A stretch of DNA of 6,011 bases. Origin: Rhodospirillales bacterium. Lineage in GTDB: Bacteria > Pseudomonadota > Alphaproteobacteria > Acetobacterales > Acetobacteraceae. The notes beneath the pieces were generated by a model. It was not told the origin of the DNA. It saw nothing but the letters and a program-made list of their open reading frames with translations, and searched no databases. A program made the translations under genes and the position numbers. The stretch lies in contig CAHJXG010000589.1 in NCBI GenBank assembly GCA_903644035.1, positions 1 to 6,011 on the forward strand, given 5' to 3'. Of this stretch, positions 1 through 6,011 are shown in pieces. How positions within the stretch are numbered: position 1 is the stretch's first letter; each line of letters begins with the position of its first letter.

Positions 1-806
1 TTGGCCTGGCGCACCACGGCGACCGCGCCGGCGTCGCCGCCGACCAGCGCCAGCACGCGGTCGCTCGCCGGCCACGGGCCGCTGATGGCGTTGCGGCGCA
101 TGTAGTCGCGCACGTCCTCATCGACGTGTGCCGCCACCCGGCGCAGCGCGATCTCCCGCAGCGCCGCGAGGTTGCCGCCCTTGAAGAATCCGTCCAGCGC
201 CCGCCGCGCCACGTCCGGGCGGTAGATGCGGCCTTCCCGCAGCCGGTCCTGCAGCTCCGCGGGCGGGATGTCGACCAGCTCGACCTCGTCGGCCCCTTCC
301 AGCACGCGGTCCGGCAGGGTCTCGGAGACGCGCACGCCGGTGATCCGGGCGACGGCCTCGTTCAGGCTCTCCAGGTGCTGGATGTTGAGCGTCGCCCAGA
401 CGGGGATGCCGGCGTCCAGCAGGTCCTGCACGTCCTCCCACCGCTTGACGTGGCGGCTGCCGGGCGCGTTGGTGTGGGCAAGCTCGTCCACCAGCAGCAG
501 GCCGGGCCTCCGGGCCAGCGCCGCGTCCACGTCGAACTCCAGCAGGACCTGGCCGCGATAGGGCACCTCGCGGTAGGGCAGGACGGGCAGGTCCTCGATC
601 TGCGCCGCGGTCTCCGCCCGGCCATGCGTCTCGACGACGCCCACCAGCACGTCGGTGCCGCCGTCCCGCAGGCGCCGGGCGGCGGCCAGCATCTCGTAGG
701 TCTTGCCGACGCCGGGGGCGGCGCCCAGGAACACCTTGAGGCGCGCCCGCCCCTCCCGCGCGGCGTCGGCGACCAGCGCGTCAGGATCGGGGCGGGCGTC
801 GTCCAT
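1..806 (-). CDS. kdpD: Sensor histidine kinase KdpD, N-terminal part (runs off the left edge)
   Basis: This is the K+-responsive membrane sensor kinase that phosphorylates KdpE to induce kdp; only the cytoplasmic N-terminal region (268 codons) is present. The opening RPDPDAL (residues 5-11) matches the RPDPD start of E. coli KdpD. A Walker A loop GAAPGVGKT lies at 28-36 and a Walker B-like segment LLLVDELAHTNAPGSRH at 103-119. NIQHLESLNEAV (141-152) and the GNLAALREIALRR stretch (211-223) are further KdpD signatures. A universal-stress-protein-like domain seems to begin near residue 250 (DRVLALVGG). The membrane helices and the HisKA/ATPase domains would lie outside the window. The gene starts 13 nt after the kdpC stop. 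The purine-rich GAGAGG before the ATG leaves only 1 nt of spacing, which is unusually close, so initiation may depend on coupling to kdpC. Identity is secure; completeness of the gene cannot be judged. Confidence 0.96.
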   Translation of the reverse strand, partial: MDDARPDPDALVADAAREGRARLKVFLGAAPGVGKTYEMLAAARRLRDGGTDVLVGVVETHGRAETAAQIEDLPVLPYREVPYRGQVLLEFDVDAALARRPGLLLVDELAHTNAPGSRHVKRWEDVQDLLDAGIPVWATLNIQHLESLNEAVARITGVRVSETLPDRVLEGADEVELVDIPPAELQDRLREGRIYRPDVARRALDGFFKGGNLAALREIALRRVAAHVDEDVRDYMRRNAISGPWPASDRVLALVGGDAGAVAVVRQA

Positions 807-819
807 GCCTCTCAGTAGG

Positions 820-1425
820 CTATGAGGCGGGCTTGCCGTCCAGCGCCTGCGCGTCGAGCGCGAGGTTCAGCGCCAGCACGTTGACCCGCGGCTCGCCGAT
901 CAGGCCGAGCAGCCGGCCCTCGGTGTGGGCCACGACCATCTCCCGCACCCGGCCCTCCGGCATGGACCGGGCGGCGGCGACGCGGGCCACCTGCCGGGCC
1001 GCGGTCGCGGGTGAGATGTGGGGATCAAGGCCGGAGGCCGAGGTGGTCAGCATGTCGCCCGGCACCGGGTTCGCGCCGGCCTTGCCGACATCCTCGGTCA
1101 CGCGGTCGATCAGCGTCTTCGACGTCGGCCCGGCGTTCGACCCGGCCGAGTTGCCCGCGTTGTACGGCGCGGACACCGTCTTGGTCGCGTCGGCCGGGTC
1201 AGGGGTGGAGGTCGCGGACGGGCGGCCCTGGAAGTACTTGTCCTGGGTGAAGGTCTGGCCGAGCAGCGAGGAGCCGATCACCTTGCCGTCCCGTTCGATC
1301 AGCGAGCCGCCGGCCTGCCGCGGGAACACGGCCCCGGCGACGCCCACGAAGGCCAGGGGGAAGGCCAGGCCGGTCAGCACGGTGAACAGCACGACCAGGA
1401 CGAGGGCGGGGCGAAGATGCTGCAT
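820..1425 (-). CDS. kdpC: Potassium-transporting ATPase subunit KdpC
   Basis: KdpC is the small periplasm-facing accessory subunit of the KdpFABC K+ pump, anchored by one N-terminal helix (about residues 6-30) and thought to help stabilise the complex and its nucleotide or ion handling. The 201-residue protein opens with MQHLRPAL and continues with QAGGSLI (37-43), GQTFTQDKYFQGRPSA (56-71), TTSASGLDPHISP (127-139) and the C-terminal VNVLALNLALD (181-191), all KdpC hallmarks. I chose the ATG at 1425, 1 nt past the kdpB stop. A GGGA lies 10 nt upstream, and the start matches the MxxLRPAL opening of the family. A TTG three codons upstream (1434) would give 204 residues and overlap kdpB, but that GGGA would then be only 1 nt away. 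The protein is slightly longer than E. coli KdpC (190) because of an Asn/Gly/Ser/Ala-rich segment at about 72-100, which I believe is common in other proteobacteria. Confidence 0.97.
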   Translation of the reverse strand: MQHLRPALVLVVLFTVLTGLAFPLAFVGVAGAVFPRQAGGSLIERDGKVIGSSLLGQTFTQDKYFQGRPSATSTPDPADATKTVSAPYNAGNSAGSNAGPTSKTLIDRVTEDVGKAGANPVPGDMLTTSASGLDPHISPATAARQVARVAAARSMPEGRVREMVVAHTEGRLLGLIGEPRVNVLALNLALDAQALDGKPAS

Positions 1426-1426
1426 G

Positions 1427-3454
1427 TCACGCAAATCCCAACAGGGTGAGGATGACGTCGATCAGCTTGATGCCGATGAACGGGGCAACCAGGCCGCCCA
1501 GGCCGTAGACCAGCAGGTTGCGGCGCAGCAGGGCGGCCGCCCCGATCGGCCGGAACTTCACGCCGCGGAGCGCCAGCGGCACCAGGGCCACGATGATCAG
1601 CGCGTTGAAGATCACCGCCGACAGGATGGCGCTCTGCGGCGAGTGCAGCTGCATCACGTTGAGCGTGCCCAGCTCCGGGTAGGTCGCGACGAAGATCGCC
1701 GGCAGGATGGCGAAGTACTTCGACACGTCGTTGGCGATGCTGAACGTGGTGAGCGACCCGCGGGTGATCAGCAGCTGCTTGCCGATCTCCACGATCTCGA
1801 TCAGCTTCGTGGGGTCACTGTCGAGATCGACCATGTTGCCGGCCTCGCGCGCCGCCTGGGTGCCGGTTTGCATCGCGACGCCCACGTCGGCCTGGGCCAG
1901 CGCCGGCGCGTCGTTGGTGCCGTCGCCGCACATGGCGACCAGCCGGCCCTCCGCCTGCACCTTGCGGATGTAGTCGAGCTTGTCCTGCGGCGTCGCCTGC
2001 GCCAGGAAGTCGTCCACCCCGGCCTCGGTCGCGATGGCCGCCGCCGTCACCTTGTTGTCGCCGGTGATCATCACCGTCTTGATGCCCATCTGGCGGAGCG
2101 CGGCGAACCGTTCGCGGATGCCGGGCTTCACGATGTCCTTCAGCTCGATCACGCCCTGCAGCCGGCCATCGACGGCGACAGCGAGCGGCGTGCCGCCGGA
2201 CCGGGCGATGCGGTCCACCGCCTGGGTGAACGCCTGGGGCGCCGGCCCGCCGGTCAGCGCCAGCACGCTCTCCACCGCGCCCTTGCGCCAGGACCGGCCG
2301 CCGGCGTCGAGGCCGCTGACCCGGGTGTTGGCGGTGAACGGCACCACCGTGGCGCCCTCCGGCGCCTCGTGCGTCACGCCGAAGCGGTCCCGGGCGAAGG
2401 AGAGGATCGACCGCCCCTCCGGCGTGTCGTCGCCGAGCGAGGCGAGCACCACGGCGTCGGCGAACCCCCGCTCCTCCACGCCCGGCACCGGCGAGAAGCC
2501 GGCGGCGGCGCGGTTGCCGAAGGTGATGGTGCCGGTCTTGTCGAGCAGCAGCGTGTCCACGTCGCCCGCCGCCTCCACCGCGCGGCCGGAGGTCGCGACC
2601 ACGTTGAAGCGGATCAGCCGGTCCATGCCGGCGATGCCGATGGCGGACAGGAGGCCGCCGATGGTGGTGGGGATCAGCGTCACGAACAGCGCCACCAGCA
2701 CCGGCACGGCGAGGTCGGTGCCGGAGTACTTGGCGAGACCCACCAGCGTCACGACGGCGATCAGGAAGATGATGGTGAGGCCGGCCAGCAGGATGTCGAG
2801 CGCGATCTCGTTCGGCGTCTTGCGGCGCTGCGCGCCCTCCACGAGGGCGATCATGCGGTCGATGAAGGTGTTGCCGGGGTCGGCGGTGATGCGCACCACC
2901 AGCCAGTCGCTGACGACCTGGGTGCCGCCGGTGACGGCGCTGCGGTCGCCGCCGGCCTCGCGGATCACCGGCGCGCTCTCCCCGGTAATGGCGCTCTCGT
3001 TGACGCTCGCGACACCCTCCACGATCTCGCCGTCAGACGGGATCAGGTCGCCGGTCTCCACCAGCACCAGGTCGCCGCTGCGCAGGTCGGGCGCAGGCAC
3101 GTTGGTGGTCTGGCCGCGGTTGGCGCCGACCAGGCGCTTGGCCATCGTGTCGCTGCGGGCGCGGCGCAGGCTTTCGGCCCGGGCGCGTCCGCGGCCCTCG
3201 GCCACCGCCTCCGCAAAGGTCGCGAACAGCACGGTGAGCCACAGCCACAGCGCGATGGCGAGCGCGAAGCCCGCCGGCTGCCCGGTGGCGAGGTTGCGGA
3301 CCGCCAGCACGGTGACGAGGATCGAGACGATCTCGGTCACGAAGATGACGGGGTTGCGGATCAGCCGGGCCGGGTTGAGTTTCACGAATGCGTCCCCGGC
3401 CGCGCGGGCCAGGATCGCGCCGTCGAACAGCCGGATGGTTTCAGCCTGTGCCAC
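1427..3454 (-). CDS. kdpB: Potassium-transporting P-type ATPase, catalytic subunit KdpB
   Basis: KdpB hydrolyses ATP to drive K+ uptake through KdpA in the inner membrane. The protein has 675 residues (E. coli 682), and the P-type ATPase motifs appear in order. The actuator TGES is at 157-160; S160 corresponds to the serine that is inhibitory when phosphorylated in E. coli (S162). The helix-4 IPTTIGG motif is at 261-267 and the phosphorylation motif DKTGT at 305-309, with D305 as the acyl-phosphate residue. The nucleotide-binding domain has F373 (PFTANTR) and K391 (RKGAV), followed by TGDN at 464-467 and GDGTNDAP at 510-517. Helix 5 carries D576 and K579 (NDVSKYFAI), matching the E. coli Asp/Lys pair that couples KdpB to KdpA. 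Translation starts at GTG, 9 nt after an AAGGA. The frame is the same as kdpA and is blocked upstream by the kdpA TAA, leaving GTG as the only standard start near that AAGGA. No motif is missing, so the enzyme should be active. Confidence 0.98.
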   Translation of the reverse strand: MAQAETIRLFDGAILARAAGDAFVKLNPARLIRNPVIFVTEIVSILVTVLAVRNLATGQPAGFALAIALWLWLTVLFATFAEAVAEGRGRARAESLRRARSDTMAKRLVGANRGQTTNVPAPDLRSGDLVLVETGDLIPSDGEIVEGVASVNESAITGESAPVIREAGGDRSAVTGGTQVVSDWLVVRITADPGNTFIDRMIALVEGAQRRKTPNEIALDILLAGLTIIFLIAVVTLVGLAKYSGTDLAVPVLVALFVTLIPTTIGGLLSAIGIAGMDRLIRFNVVATSGRAVEAAGDVDTLLLDKTGTITFGNRAAAGFSPVPGVEERGFADAVVLASLGDDTPEGRSILSFARDRFGVTHEAPEGATVVPFTANTRVSGLDAGGRSWRKGAVESVLALTGGPAPQAFTQAVDRIARSGGTPLAVAVDGRLQGVIELKDIVKPGIRERFAALRQMGIKTVMITGDNKVTAAAIATEAGVDDFLAQATPQDKLDYIRKVQAEGRLVAMCGDGTNDAPALAQADVGVAMQTGTQAAREAGNMVDLDSDPTKLIEIVEIGKQLLITRGSLTTFSIANDVSKYFAILPAIFVATYPELGTLNVMQLHSPQSAILSAVIFNALIIVALVPLALRGVKFRPIGAAALLRRNLLVYGLGGLVAPFIGIKLIDVILTLLGFA

Positions 3455-3463
3455 GATTATGCG

Positions 3464-3469
3464 TCCTTA
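3464..3469 (-). promoter_or_regulatory. Ribosome binding site of kdpB, overlapping the kdpA stop codon
   Basis: On the coding strand the sequence reads TAAGGA. The first three bases are the kdpA stop and AAGGA is a good Shine-Dalgarno core, 9 nt before the kdpB GTG. This supports the GTG start and suggests that ribosomes finishing kdpA help initiate kdpB. Confidence 0.75.
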
Positions 3470-5176
3470 AAAGGTCTTGCCGGCGAGCATCGAGAAGTGC
3501 TCCGCGAGCGGCCCAAGCGACAGGGCGGGCAGGAACTGCAGCCCGCCCAGGATGAGGATCACGCCGATCAGCAGCCCGATGAACAGCGGACCGTGCGTCG
3601 GGAAGGTGCCGGCGCTGGGCAGCAGCTTCGGCTTCGCCGCGAGCGACCCGGCGATCGCCAGCACCGGCACCAGGAAGGCGAACCGGCCCAGCAGCATGCA
3701 CACGCCCAGCCCGTAATCCAGCAGCGGCGTGTCCGCTGTCAGCCCGGCGAACGCGCTGCCGTTGTTGCCGGTCGCCGAGCTGAACGCATACAGCATCTCG
3801 CTCAACCCGTGCGGCCCGGCGTTGGCGAGCGACGACACGCCGTTCGGCAGCACCAGGCACAGCGCGGTGCCGCTCAGGATGCAGAGCGGCAGGATCAGCA
3901 CGGCCAGCATGGCGAGCTTGATCTCCCGCGCCTGCACCTTCTTGCCGAGATACTCCGGCGTGCGGCCCACCATCAGCCCGGCCACGAACACCGCGAGCAG
4001 CGCGAACACCAGGATGGCGTAGAGGCCCGACCCGACGCCGCCGGGCACGACCTCGCCCAGCTGGATCAGGAACAGCGGGATCAAGCCGCCGAGCGGGGTG
4101 AAGCTGTCGTGCATGGCGTTGACGGCGCCGGTGGACGTCGCGGTGGTGGTGGTCGCGAACATCGACGACATGGCGGTGCCGAAGCGCACCTCCTTGCCCT
4201 CCATGTTGCCCATGGACGGGTCGATGCCGGCGGCGGTCAGCAGCGGGTTGCCGGCGCCCTCGGCGGCGTAGCAGGCGACGATGGCGCAGATCATGAGGGT
4301 CGCCATGACCCACATCAGGGCGAAGCCCTGGCGCCGGTCCCGCACGATGTGGCCGAACGCGACCGCGAGCGCGAAGGGGATCACAAGCTCCGACCAGATC
4401 TCCACCGCGTTGGTGAGCGCGGTCGGGTTCTCGAAGGGATGGGCGCTGTTGGCGTTGAAGAAGCCGCCGCCGTTGGTGCCCAGCATCTTGATCGCTTCCT
4501 GGAACGCCACCGGGCCCAGCGCGATGGTCTGCTTGGCCCCCTCCAGCGTCGTCGCGTCCACGTAGCCGGCCATCGTTTGCGGCACGCCGGAGGCGATCAG
4601 GAACAGGGTGTAGACCAGCACGATCGGCAGCAGCAGATAGAGCGTGATCCGCGTCAGATCGACCCAGAAGTTGCCGAGTTCCTTGACGCCTCCCGCCACG
4701 AACGCGCGGGTGATGGCGACAGCGGCGGCGATGCCGGTGGCGGCCGAGAGGAAGTTGTGCACCGTCAACCCCCACATCTGGCTGCCGTACGACATCGTGG
4801 TCTCGCCGACATAGGCCTGCCAGTTGGTGTTGGTGACGAAGCTGATGGCGGTGTTGAAGGCGAGCTGGGTGGACAGCGCCGACTGGTCCTGCGGGTTGAA
4901 CGGCAGCCTGTCCTGGAAGCGCAGCATCAGGAACAGGATCAGGAAGTGCACCGCCTGGAGGACGATCAGCGCCGTGGCGTAGGTCAGCCAGCCCATGCCG
5001 CGGGAGGCGTCCACCCCGGCCATGCCGTAGAAGCCGCGTTCGACGGGTCCCAGCACCGGGGACAGGACGGTGCGCTCCCCCTGCACCACCCGGGCGATAT
5101 ACGCCCCGAGCGGCACGGCGCACAGGAACACGAGCGCCAGCACGAGCGCGATCTGCGCCCAGCCGATCAATGTCAT
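3467..5176 (-). CDS. kdpA: Potassium-transporting ATPase, K+-selective subunit KdpA
   Basis: KdpA is the integral membrane subunit that selects and binds K+; it belongs to the superfamily of K+ transporters with four MPM repeats. The protein has 569 residues (E. coli 557), with about ten hydrophobic helices expected. All four selectivity-filter segments are visible: TNTNWQAY (115-122), [20 protein letters not shown] (232-251), [18 protein letters not shown] (342-359) and [12 protein letters not shown] (468-479). The N-terminus ([12 protein letters not shown]) and the GFYG segment (48-51) are also typical. The ATG at 5176 has an AGGA 9 nt upstream that overlaps the kdpF stop, and the kdpF-kdpA gap is 11 nt. 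The 12-residue excess over E. coli is spread through loops and does not touch the filters. The protein is expected to form a complex with KdpB, KdpC and KdpF from the same transcript. Confidence 0.98.
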   Translation of the reverse strand: MTLIGWAQIALVLALVFLCAVPLGAYIARVVQGERTVLSPVLGPVERGFYGMAGVDASRGMGWLTYATALIVLQAVHFLILFLMLRFQDRLPFNPQDQSALSTQLAFNTAISFVTNTNWQAYVGETTMSYGSQMWGLTVHNFLSAATGIAAAVAITRAFVAGGVKELGNFWVDLTRITLYLLLPIVLVYTLFLIASGVPQTMAGYVDATTLEGAKQTIALGPVAFQEAIKMLGTNGGGFFNANSAHPFENPTALTNAVEIWSELVIPFALAVAFGHIVRDRRQGFALMWVMATLMICAIVACYAAEGAGNPLLTAAGIDPSMGNMEGKEVRFGTAMSSMFATTTTATSTGAVNAMHDSFTPLGGLIPLFLIQLGEVVPGGVGSGLYAILVFALLAVFVAGLMVGRTPEYLGKKVQAREIKLAMLAVLILPLCILSGTALCLVLPNGVSSLANAGPHGLSEMLYAFSSATGNNGSAFAGLTADTPLLDYGLGVCMLLGRFAFLVPVLAIAGSLAAKPKLLPSAGTFPTHGPLFIGLLIGVILILGGLQFLPALSLGPLAEHFSMLAGKTF

Positions 5177-5187
5177 ATTGCGATGTC

Positions 5188-5274
5188 CTAGAAGTCTTCG
5201 GGGCGCACGAGCGCCCAGACCAAGTAGATCAGCAGCCCGGCCGAGACCGCGCCGCCCAGGATCAGGTCGAGCAT
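5188..5274 (-). CDS. kdpF: KdpF, small stabilising subunit of the potassium-transporting ATPase
   Basis: This is a 28-residue single-helix membrane peptide immediately upstream of kdpA, the standard position of kdpF. It begins MLDLILGG, has a hydrophobic stretch at about residues 3-23 including [10 protein letters not shown], and ends RPEDF. That tail matches the RPE(R/D)F ending common in KdpF proteins; E. coli KdpF is 29 residues. In E. coli KdpF is not essential for assembly in vivo but stabilises the purified complex. The ATG follows the stop of the preceding small ORF by only 4 nt (TGATCCCATG), and there is no convincing Shine-Dalgarno at good spacing. Translation is therefore probably coupled to the upstream ORF. 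The gene is short enough to be missed by automatic callers. Confidence 0.92.
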   Translation of the reverse strand: MLDLILGGAVSAGLLIYLVWALVRPEDF

Positions 5275-5278
5275 GGGA

Positions 5279-5365
5279 TCAGATCCGCTCACACAGCGCC
5301 GCGTAGGCCGCCATGAGCAGAATGCCGCCGGTGCCGAGCACGACGACGAGGATGTCAGCCATCAT
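5279..5365 (-). CDS. Unnamed 28-residue single-helix membrane peptide, first gene of the kdp operon
   Basis: This short ORF lies between the control region and kdpF. It begins MMADILVVVLG, has an uninterrupted hydrophobic stretch to about residue 24 (TGGILLMAAYAAL), and ends CERI before TGA. A GAAAGG Shine-Dalgarno lies just upstream: 4 nt from the first ATG (5365) and 7 nt from the second (5362), so the second ATG may be the true start (27 residues). The stop is 4 nt before the kdpF ATG, suggesting coupled translation. From memory, small peptides ending in a Cys-(Asp/Glu)-Arg-(Leu/Ile) tail precede kdpF in other genomes, often unannotated or labelled hypothetical; I could not check this. A role as an extra Kdp subunit, a regulator of KdpD/KdpFABC or a coupling leader for kdpF is possible. 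It lacks the RPExF tail of KdpF and is not simply a second kdpF. The function is unknown. Confidence 0.75.
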   Translation of the reverse strand: MMADILVVVLGTGGILLMAAYAALCERI

Positions 5366-5371
5366 TGCGCC

Positions 5372-5393
5372 TTTCAGGTTCTTGCCCCTGAAA
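5372..5393 (-). repeat. Perfect 7-bp inverted repeat in the kdp leader, overlapping the first ribosome binding site
   Basis: The coding strand reads TTTCAGG, an 8-nt spacer, then CCTGAAA. The right arm supplies the AAA of the GAAAGG Shine-Dalgarno of the 28-residue ORF. In RNA it could fold as a 7-bp hairpin that partly hides the ribosome binding site; in DNA it could be an operator half-site pair close to the presumed transcription start. Either role is inference. Seven paired bases with a short spacer is noteworthy but not proof of function. Confidence 0.5.
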
Positions 5394-5419
5394 TGGACCG
5401 ACGTCTCAAAAAGGCTCAA
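5391..5419 (-). promoter_or_regulatory. Candidate sigma70-type promoter of the kdp operon
   Basis: TTGAGC (5419-5414) could be the -35 and CCATTT (5396-5391) a poor -10, separated by 17 nt. A start near 5384 would give a leader of about 20 nt and place the candidate KdpE site at roughly -55 to -72, similar to the position I recall for the E. coli kdp promoter. A weak core is expected for an activator-dependent promoter. A second TTGAG lies 10 nt downstream (5409-5405) but has no better -10. The exact elements are uncertain. Confidence 0.35.
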
Positions 5420-5438
5420 TCATCGTTTGGGCGGCAAA

Positions 5439-5456
5439 GCATAAAGGGCGCGTAAA
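5439..5456 (-). promoter_or_regulatory. Candidate KdpE binding site (direct repeat with 11-bp period)
   Basis: The coding strand reads TTTACGC, GCCC, then TTTATGC: two heptamers fitting TTTAYRC with 4 nt between, so the repeat period is 11 bp, about one helical turn. Extended to 5460-5439 the two 11-mers agree at 9 of 11 positions. OmpR/PhoB-family regulators such as KdpE bind direct repeats of about this period. The E. coli kdp operator, as I remember it, contains TTTATAC, four T, TTTACAC, which fits the same pattern. The site lies upstream of the candidate promoter on the same strand as kdp. The match is by eye and from memory. Confidence 0.55.
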
Positions 5457-5463
5457 AGGCGCC
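5441..5463 (-). terminator. Weak hairpin after the OmpA-family gene, possible terminator
   Basis: GGCGC (5463-5459) pairs with GCGCC (5451-5447) around a 7-nt loop and is followed by CTTTAT. The 5-bp stem is short and the T-run is broken, so termination would be inefficient at best. It overlaps the candidate KdpE site, which explains the same bases better. It is recorded because no other terminator is visible between the OmpA-family gene and kdp. Confidence 0.2.
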
Positions 5464-5467
5464 GTGC

Positions 5468-5920
5468 TCAACGAAGGGCCACGATCTCCACCCGGCGGTT
5501 GGCCGGGCTGCGCAGGTTGTAGGCGTCGTAGGGCTGCAGCGGGCCGAAGCCCTGGGGCCGCATCCGCTCCCGCGGCACGCCGCGCGCCGTGAGATAGTCC
5601 ACCACGGCGGCGGCGCGCAGCATCGACAGGCTGATGTTGTAGCCCAGCCGGCCCGAGATGTCGGTGTGGCCGTTGACCTCGAACATCAGGCCGTAGAGCT
5701 GCGGGTCGTTCAGCGCGACGGCGGCGTTGTCGAGCAAGGCGAAGCTCTCCGGCCGGATGCGGTAGCTGTCGAAGTCGAAGTTCACGGCGCCGATGATCCG
5801 CCGCTCAAAGGCCGGGGCGGCCTCGTAAGCCATCGGCGGCGGCACCGGGGCGCAGGCGGCCAGGGCGCCGAGCAGCGCCAGAACCGGCAGCAGGCAGGAC
5901 TTAGCGGGGTGCGAGCGCAT
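5468..5920 (-). CDS. OmpA/Pal-family peptidoglycan-binding lipoprotein
   Basis: This is a 150-residue predicted outer-membrane lipoprotein. A basic start (MRSHPAK) and hydrophobic core lead to a lipobox L20-A21-A22-C23, then a Pro/Ala linker (APVPPP). The rest is a single OmpA-like C-terminal domain (about 45-149). It shows VNFDFDSYRIRPES (46-59), GHTD (84-87), YNISLSMLRAAAVVDYL (94-110), GVPRERMRPQGFG (114-126) and NRRVEI (141-146). D87 and R102 have the 15-residue spacing of the Asp/Arg pair that binds diaminopimelate in OmpA-type domains. The length suits a Pal-like anchor, but I see no tol genes nearby, so a pal name is not justified. The ATG at 5920 has AGGGAG 7 nt upstream. The gene lies on the same strand as kdp, 102 nt before the first small ORF. 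A functional link to K+ uptake is not evident; adjacency may be chance. Confidence 0.93.
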   Translation of the reverse strand: MRSHPAKSCLLPVLALLGALAACAPVPPPMAYEAAPAFERRIIGAVNFDFDSYRIRPESFALLDNAAVALNDPQLYGLMFEVNGHTDISGRLGYNISLSMLRAAAVVDYLTARGVPRERMRPQGFGPLQPYDAYNLRSPANRRVEIVALR

Positions 5921-6011
5921 CGACGATCTCCCTGGAGCTTGGCGTGCGGCCGCGCAGGTCGGTGGCGGGTCCCCGCGGCTCGCGCAGGCCGAGCCGGCGT
6001 TCGGCGCCGCG
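5901..6011 (-). CDS. C-terminal end of an unidentified gene upstream of the OmpA-family gene (partial)
   Basis: An open frame enters from the right edge and ends at TAA (5903-5901), 18 nt inside the OmpA-family gene, giving 36 residues ending TPSSREIVDALAPR. Overlapping stop and start codons are typical of genes in one operon, and third positions are mostly G or C. The other two frames on this strand are also open across this short stretch, so the reading frame is not proven by absence of stops. The Thr/Ser-x-x-x-Ile-Val-x-Ala-Leu-x-Pro ending reminds me of linker segments in some OmpA-family proteins, which is only an impression. The function is unknown. Confidence 0.4.
   Translation of the reverse strand, partial: RGAERRLGLREPRGPATDLRGRTPSSREIVDALAPR

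Noticed and set aside
126..818. A 230-codon plus-strand open frame at the left end
   Set aside because: It is antisense to kdpD, whose Walker A and B motifs and start match the family.
1423..1434. An upstream TTG start for kdpC that would overlap kdpB
   Set aside because: The Shine-Dalgarno spacing and the family's MxxLRPAL opening both favour the ATG at 1425.
1980..3470. A 496-codon Ser/Thr/Arg-rich open frame on the plus strand
   Set aside because: It lies wholly opposite kdpB, has no domain signature, and its composition is what the complement of kdpB codons would give.
3441..5123. A 560-codon minus-strand frame overlapping kdpA
   Set aside because: It is an out-of-frame reading of kdpA, rich in Arg/Ala/Gly with no hydrophobic helices, whereas the kdpA frame has all four K+ filter motifs.
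833..5191. A 1452-codon open frame on the plus strand, spanning kdpC to kdpA in antisense
   Set aside because: It is the mirror of three well-conserved kdp genes in GC-rich DNA, where antisense stops are rare. The translation is low-complexity (rich in Arg, His, Gln, Asp, Gly), has no recognisable domain, and crosses gene boundaries, so it is a composition artefact.
5400..5420. Two TTGAG copies 10 nt apart in the leader, as a tandem operator
   Set aside because: They are only 5 bp long with no supporting extension; one is better used as a candidate -35 element.
1..6011. CRISPR arrays, tRNA or rRNA genes, insertion sequences, attachment sites
   Set aside because: I saw no spaced repeat array, no cloverleaf-like or rRNA sequence, no transposase and no terminal inverted repeats. 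The window is almost fully occupied by kdp and the OmpA-family gene.

Overview
The window holds most of a high-affinity potassium-uptake operon of the Kdp type, read entirely from the minus strand. In transcription order, from the right edge to the left, the genes are: the tail of an unidentified gene, an OmpA-family lipoprotein gene, a short control region of about 100 bases, a 28-codon single-helix membrane ORF, kdpF, kdpA, kdpB, kdpC, and the first 268 codons of kdpD, which runs off the left edge. The DNA is very GC-rich, with strong G/C preference at third codon positions, and the Kdp proteins look proteobacterial. The lipobox and OmpA-like domain imply a Gram-negative envelope. My best guess is an alphaproteobacterium of the Rhodospirillales/Acetobacterales kind, but this is inference from composition and protein style, not from a marker gene.

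Right edge to about 5468: an open frame with a TAA stop overlaps the start of a small lipoprotein gene with an OmpA/Pal-type peptidoglycan-binding domain. 5366-5467: an AT-richer control region. It contains a tandem 11-bp direct repeat that fits my recollection of the E. coli KdpE site, a weak sigma70-like promoter placed suitably downstream of it, and a perfect 7-bp inverted repeat that runs into the ribosome binding site of the first small ORF. 5188-5365: two consecutive 28-residue membrane peptides. The second is KdpF; the first has no standard name. 820-5176: kdpA, kdpB and kdpC, tightly packed with gaps of 11, 12 and 1 nt. 1-806: the N-terminal part of the sensor kinase KdpD.

In the known system, KdpA is the K+-selective channel-like subunit and KdpB is the P-type ATPase that energises it. 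KdpC and KdpF are accessory or stabilising subunits, and KdpD with its partner KdpE switches the operon on when K+ is scarce. All catalytic and selectivity motifs I looked for are intact. kdpE is not in the window and would be expected beyond the left edge. The part least explained by standard annotation is the leader: the extra microprotein gene and the layered signals in front of it.
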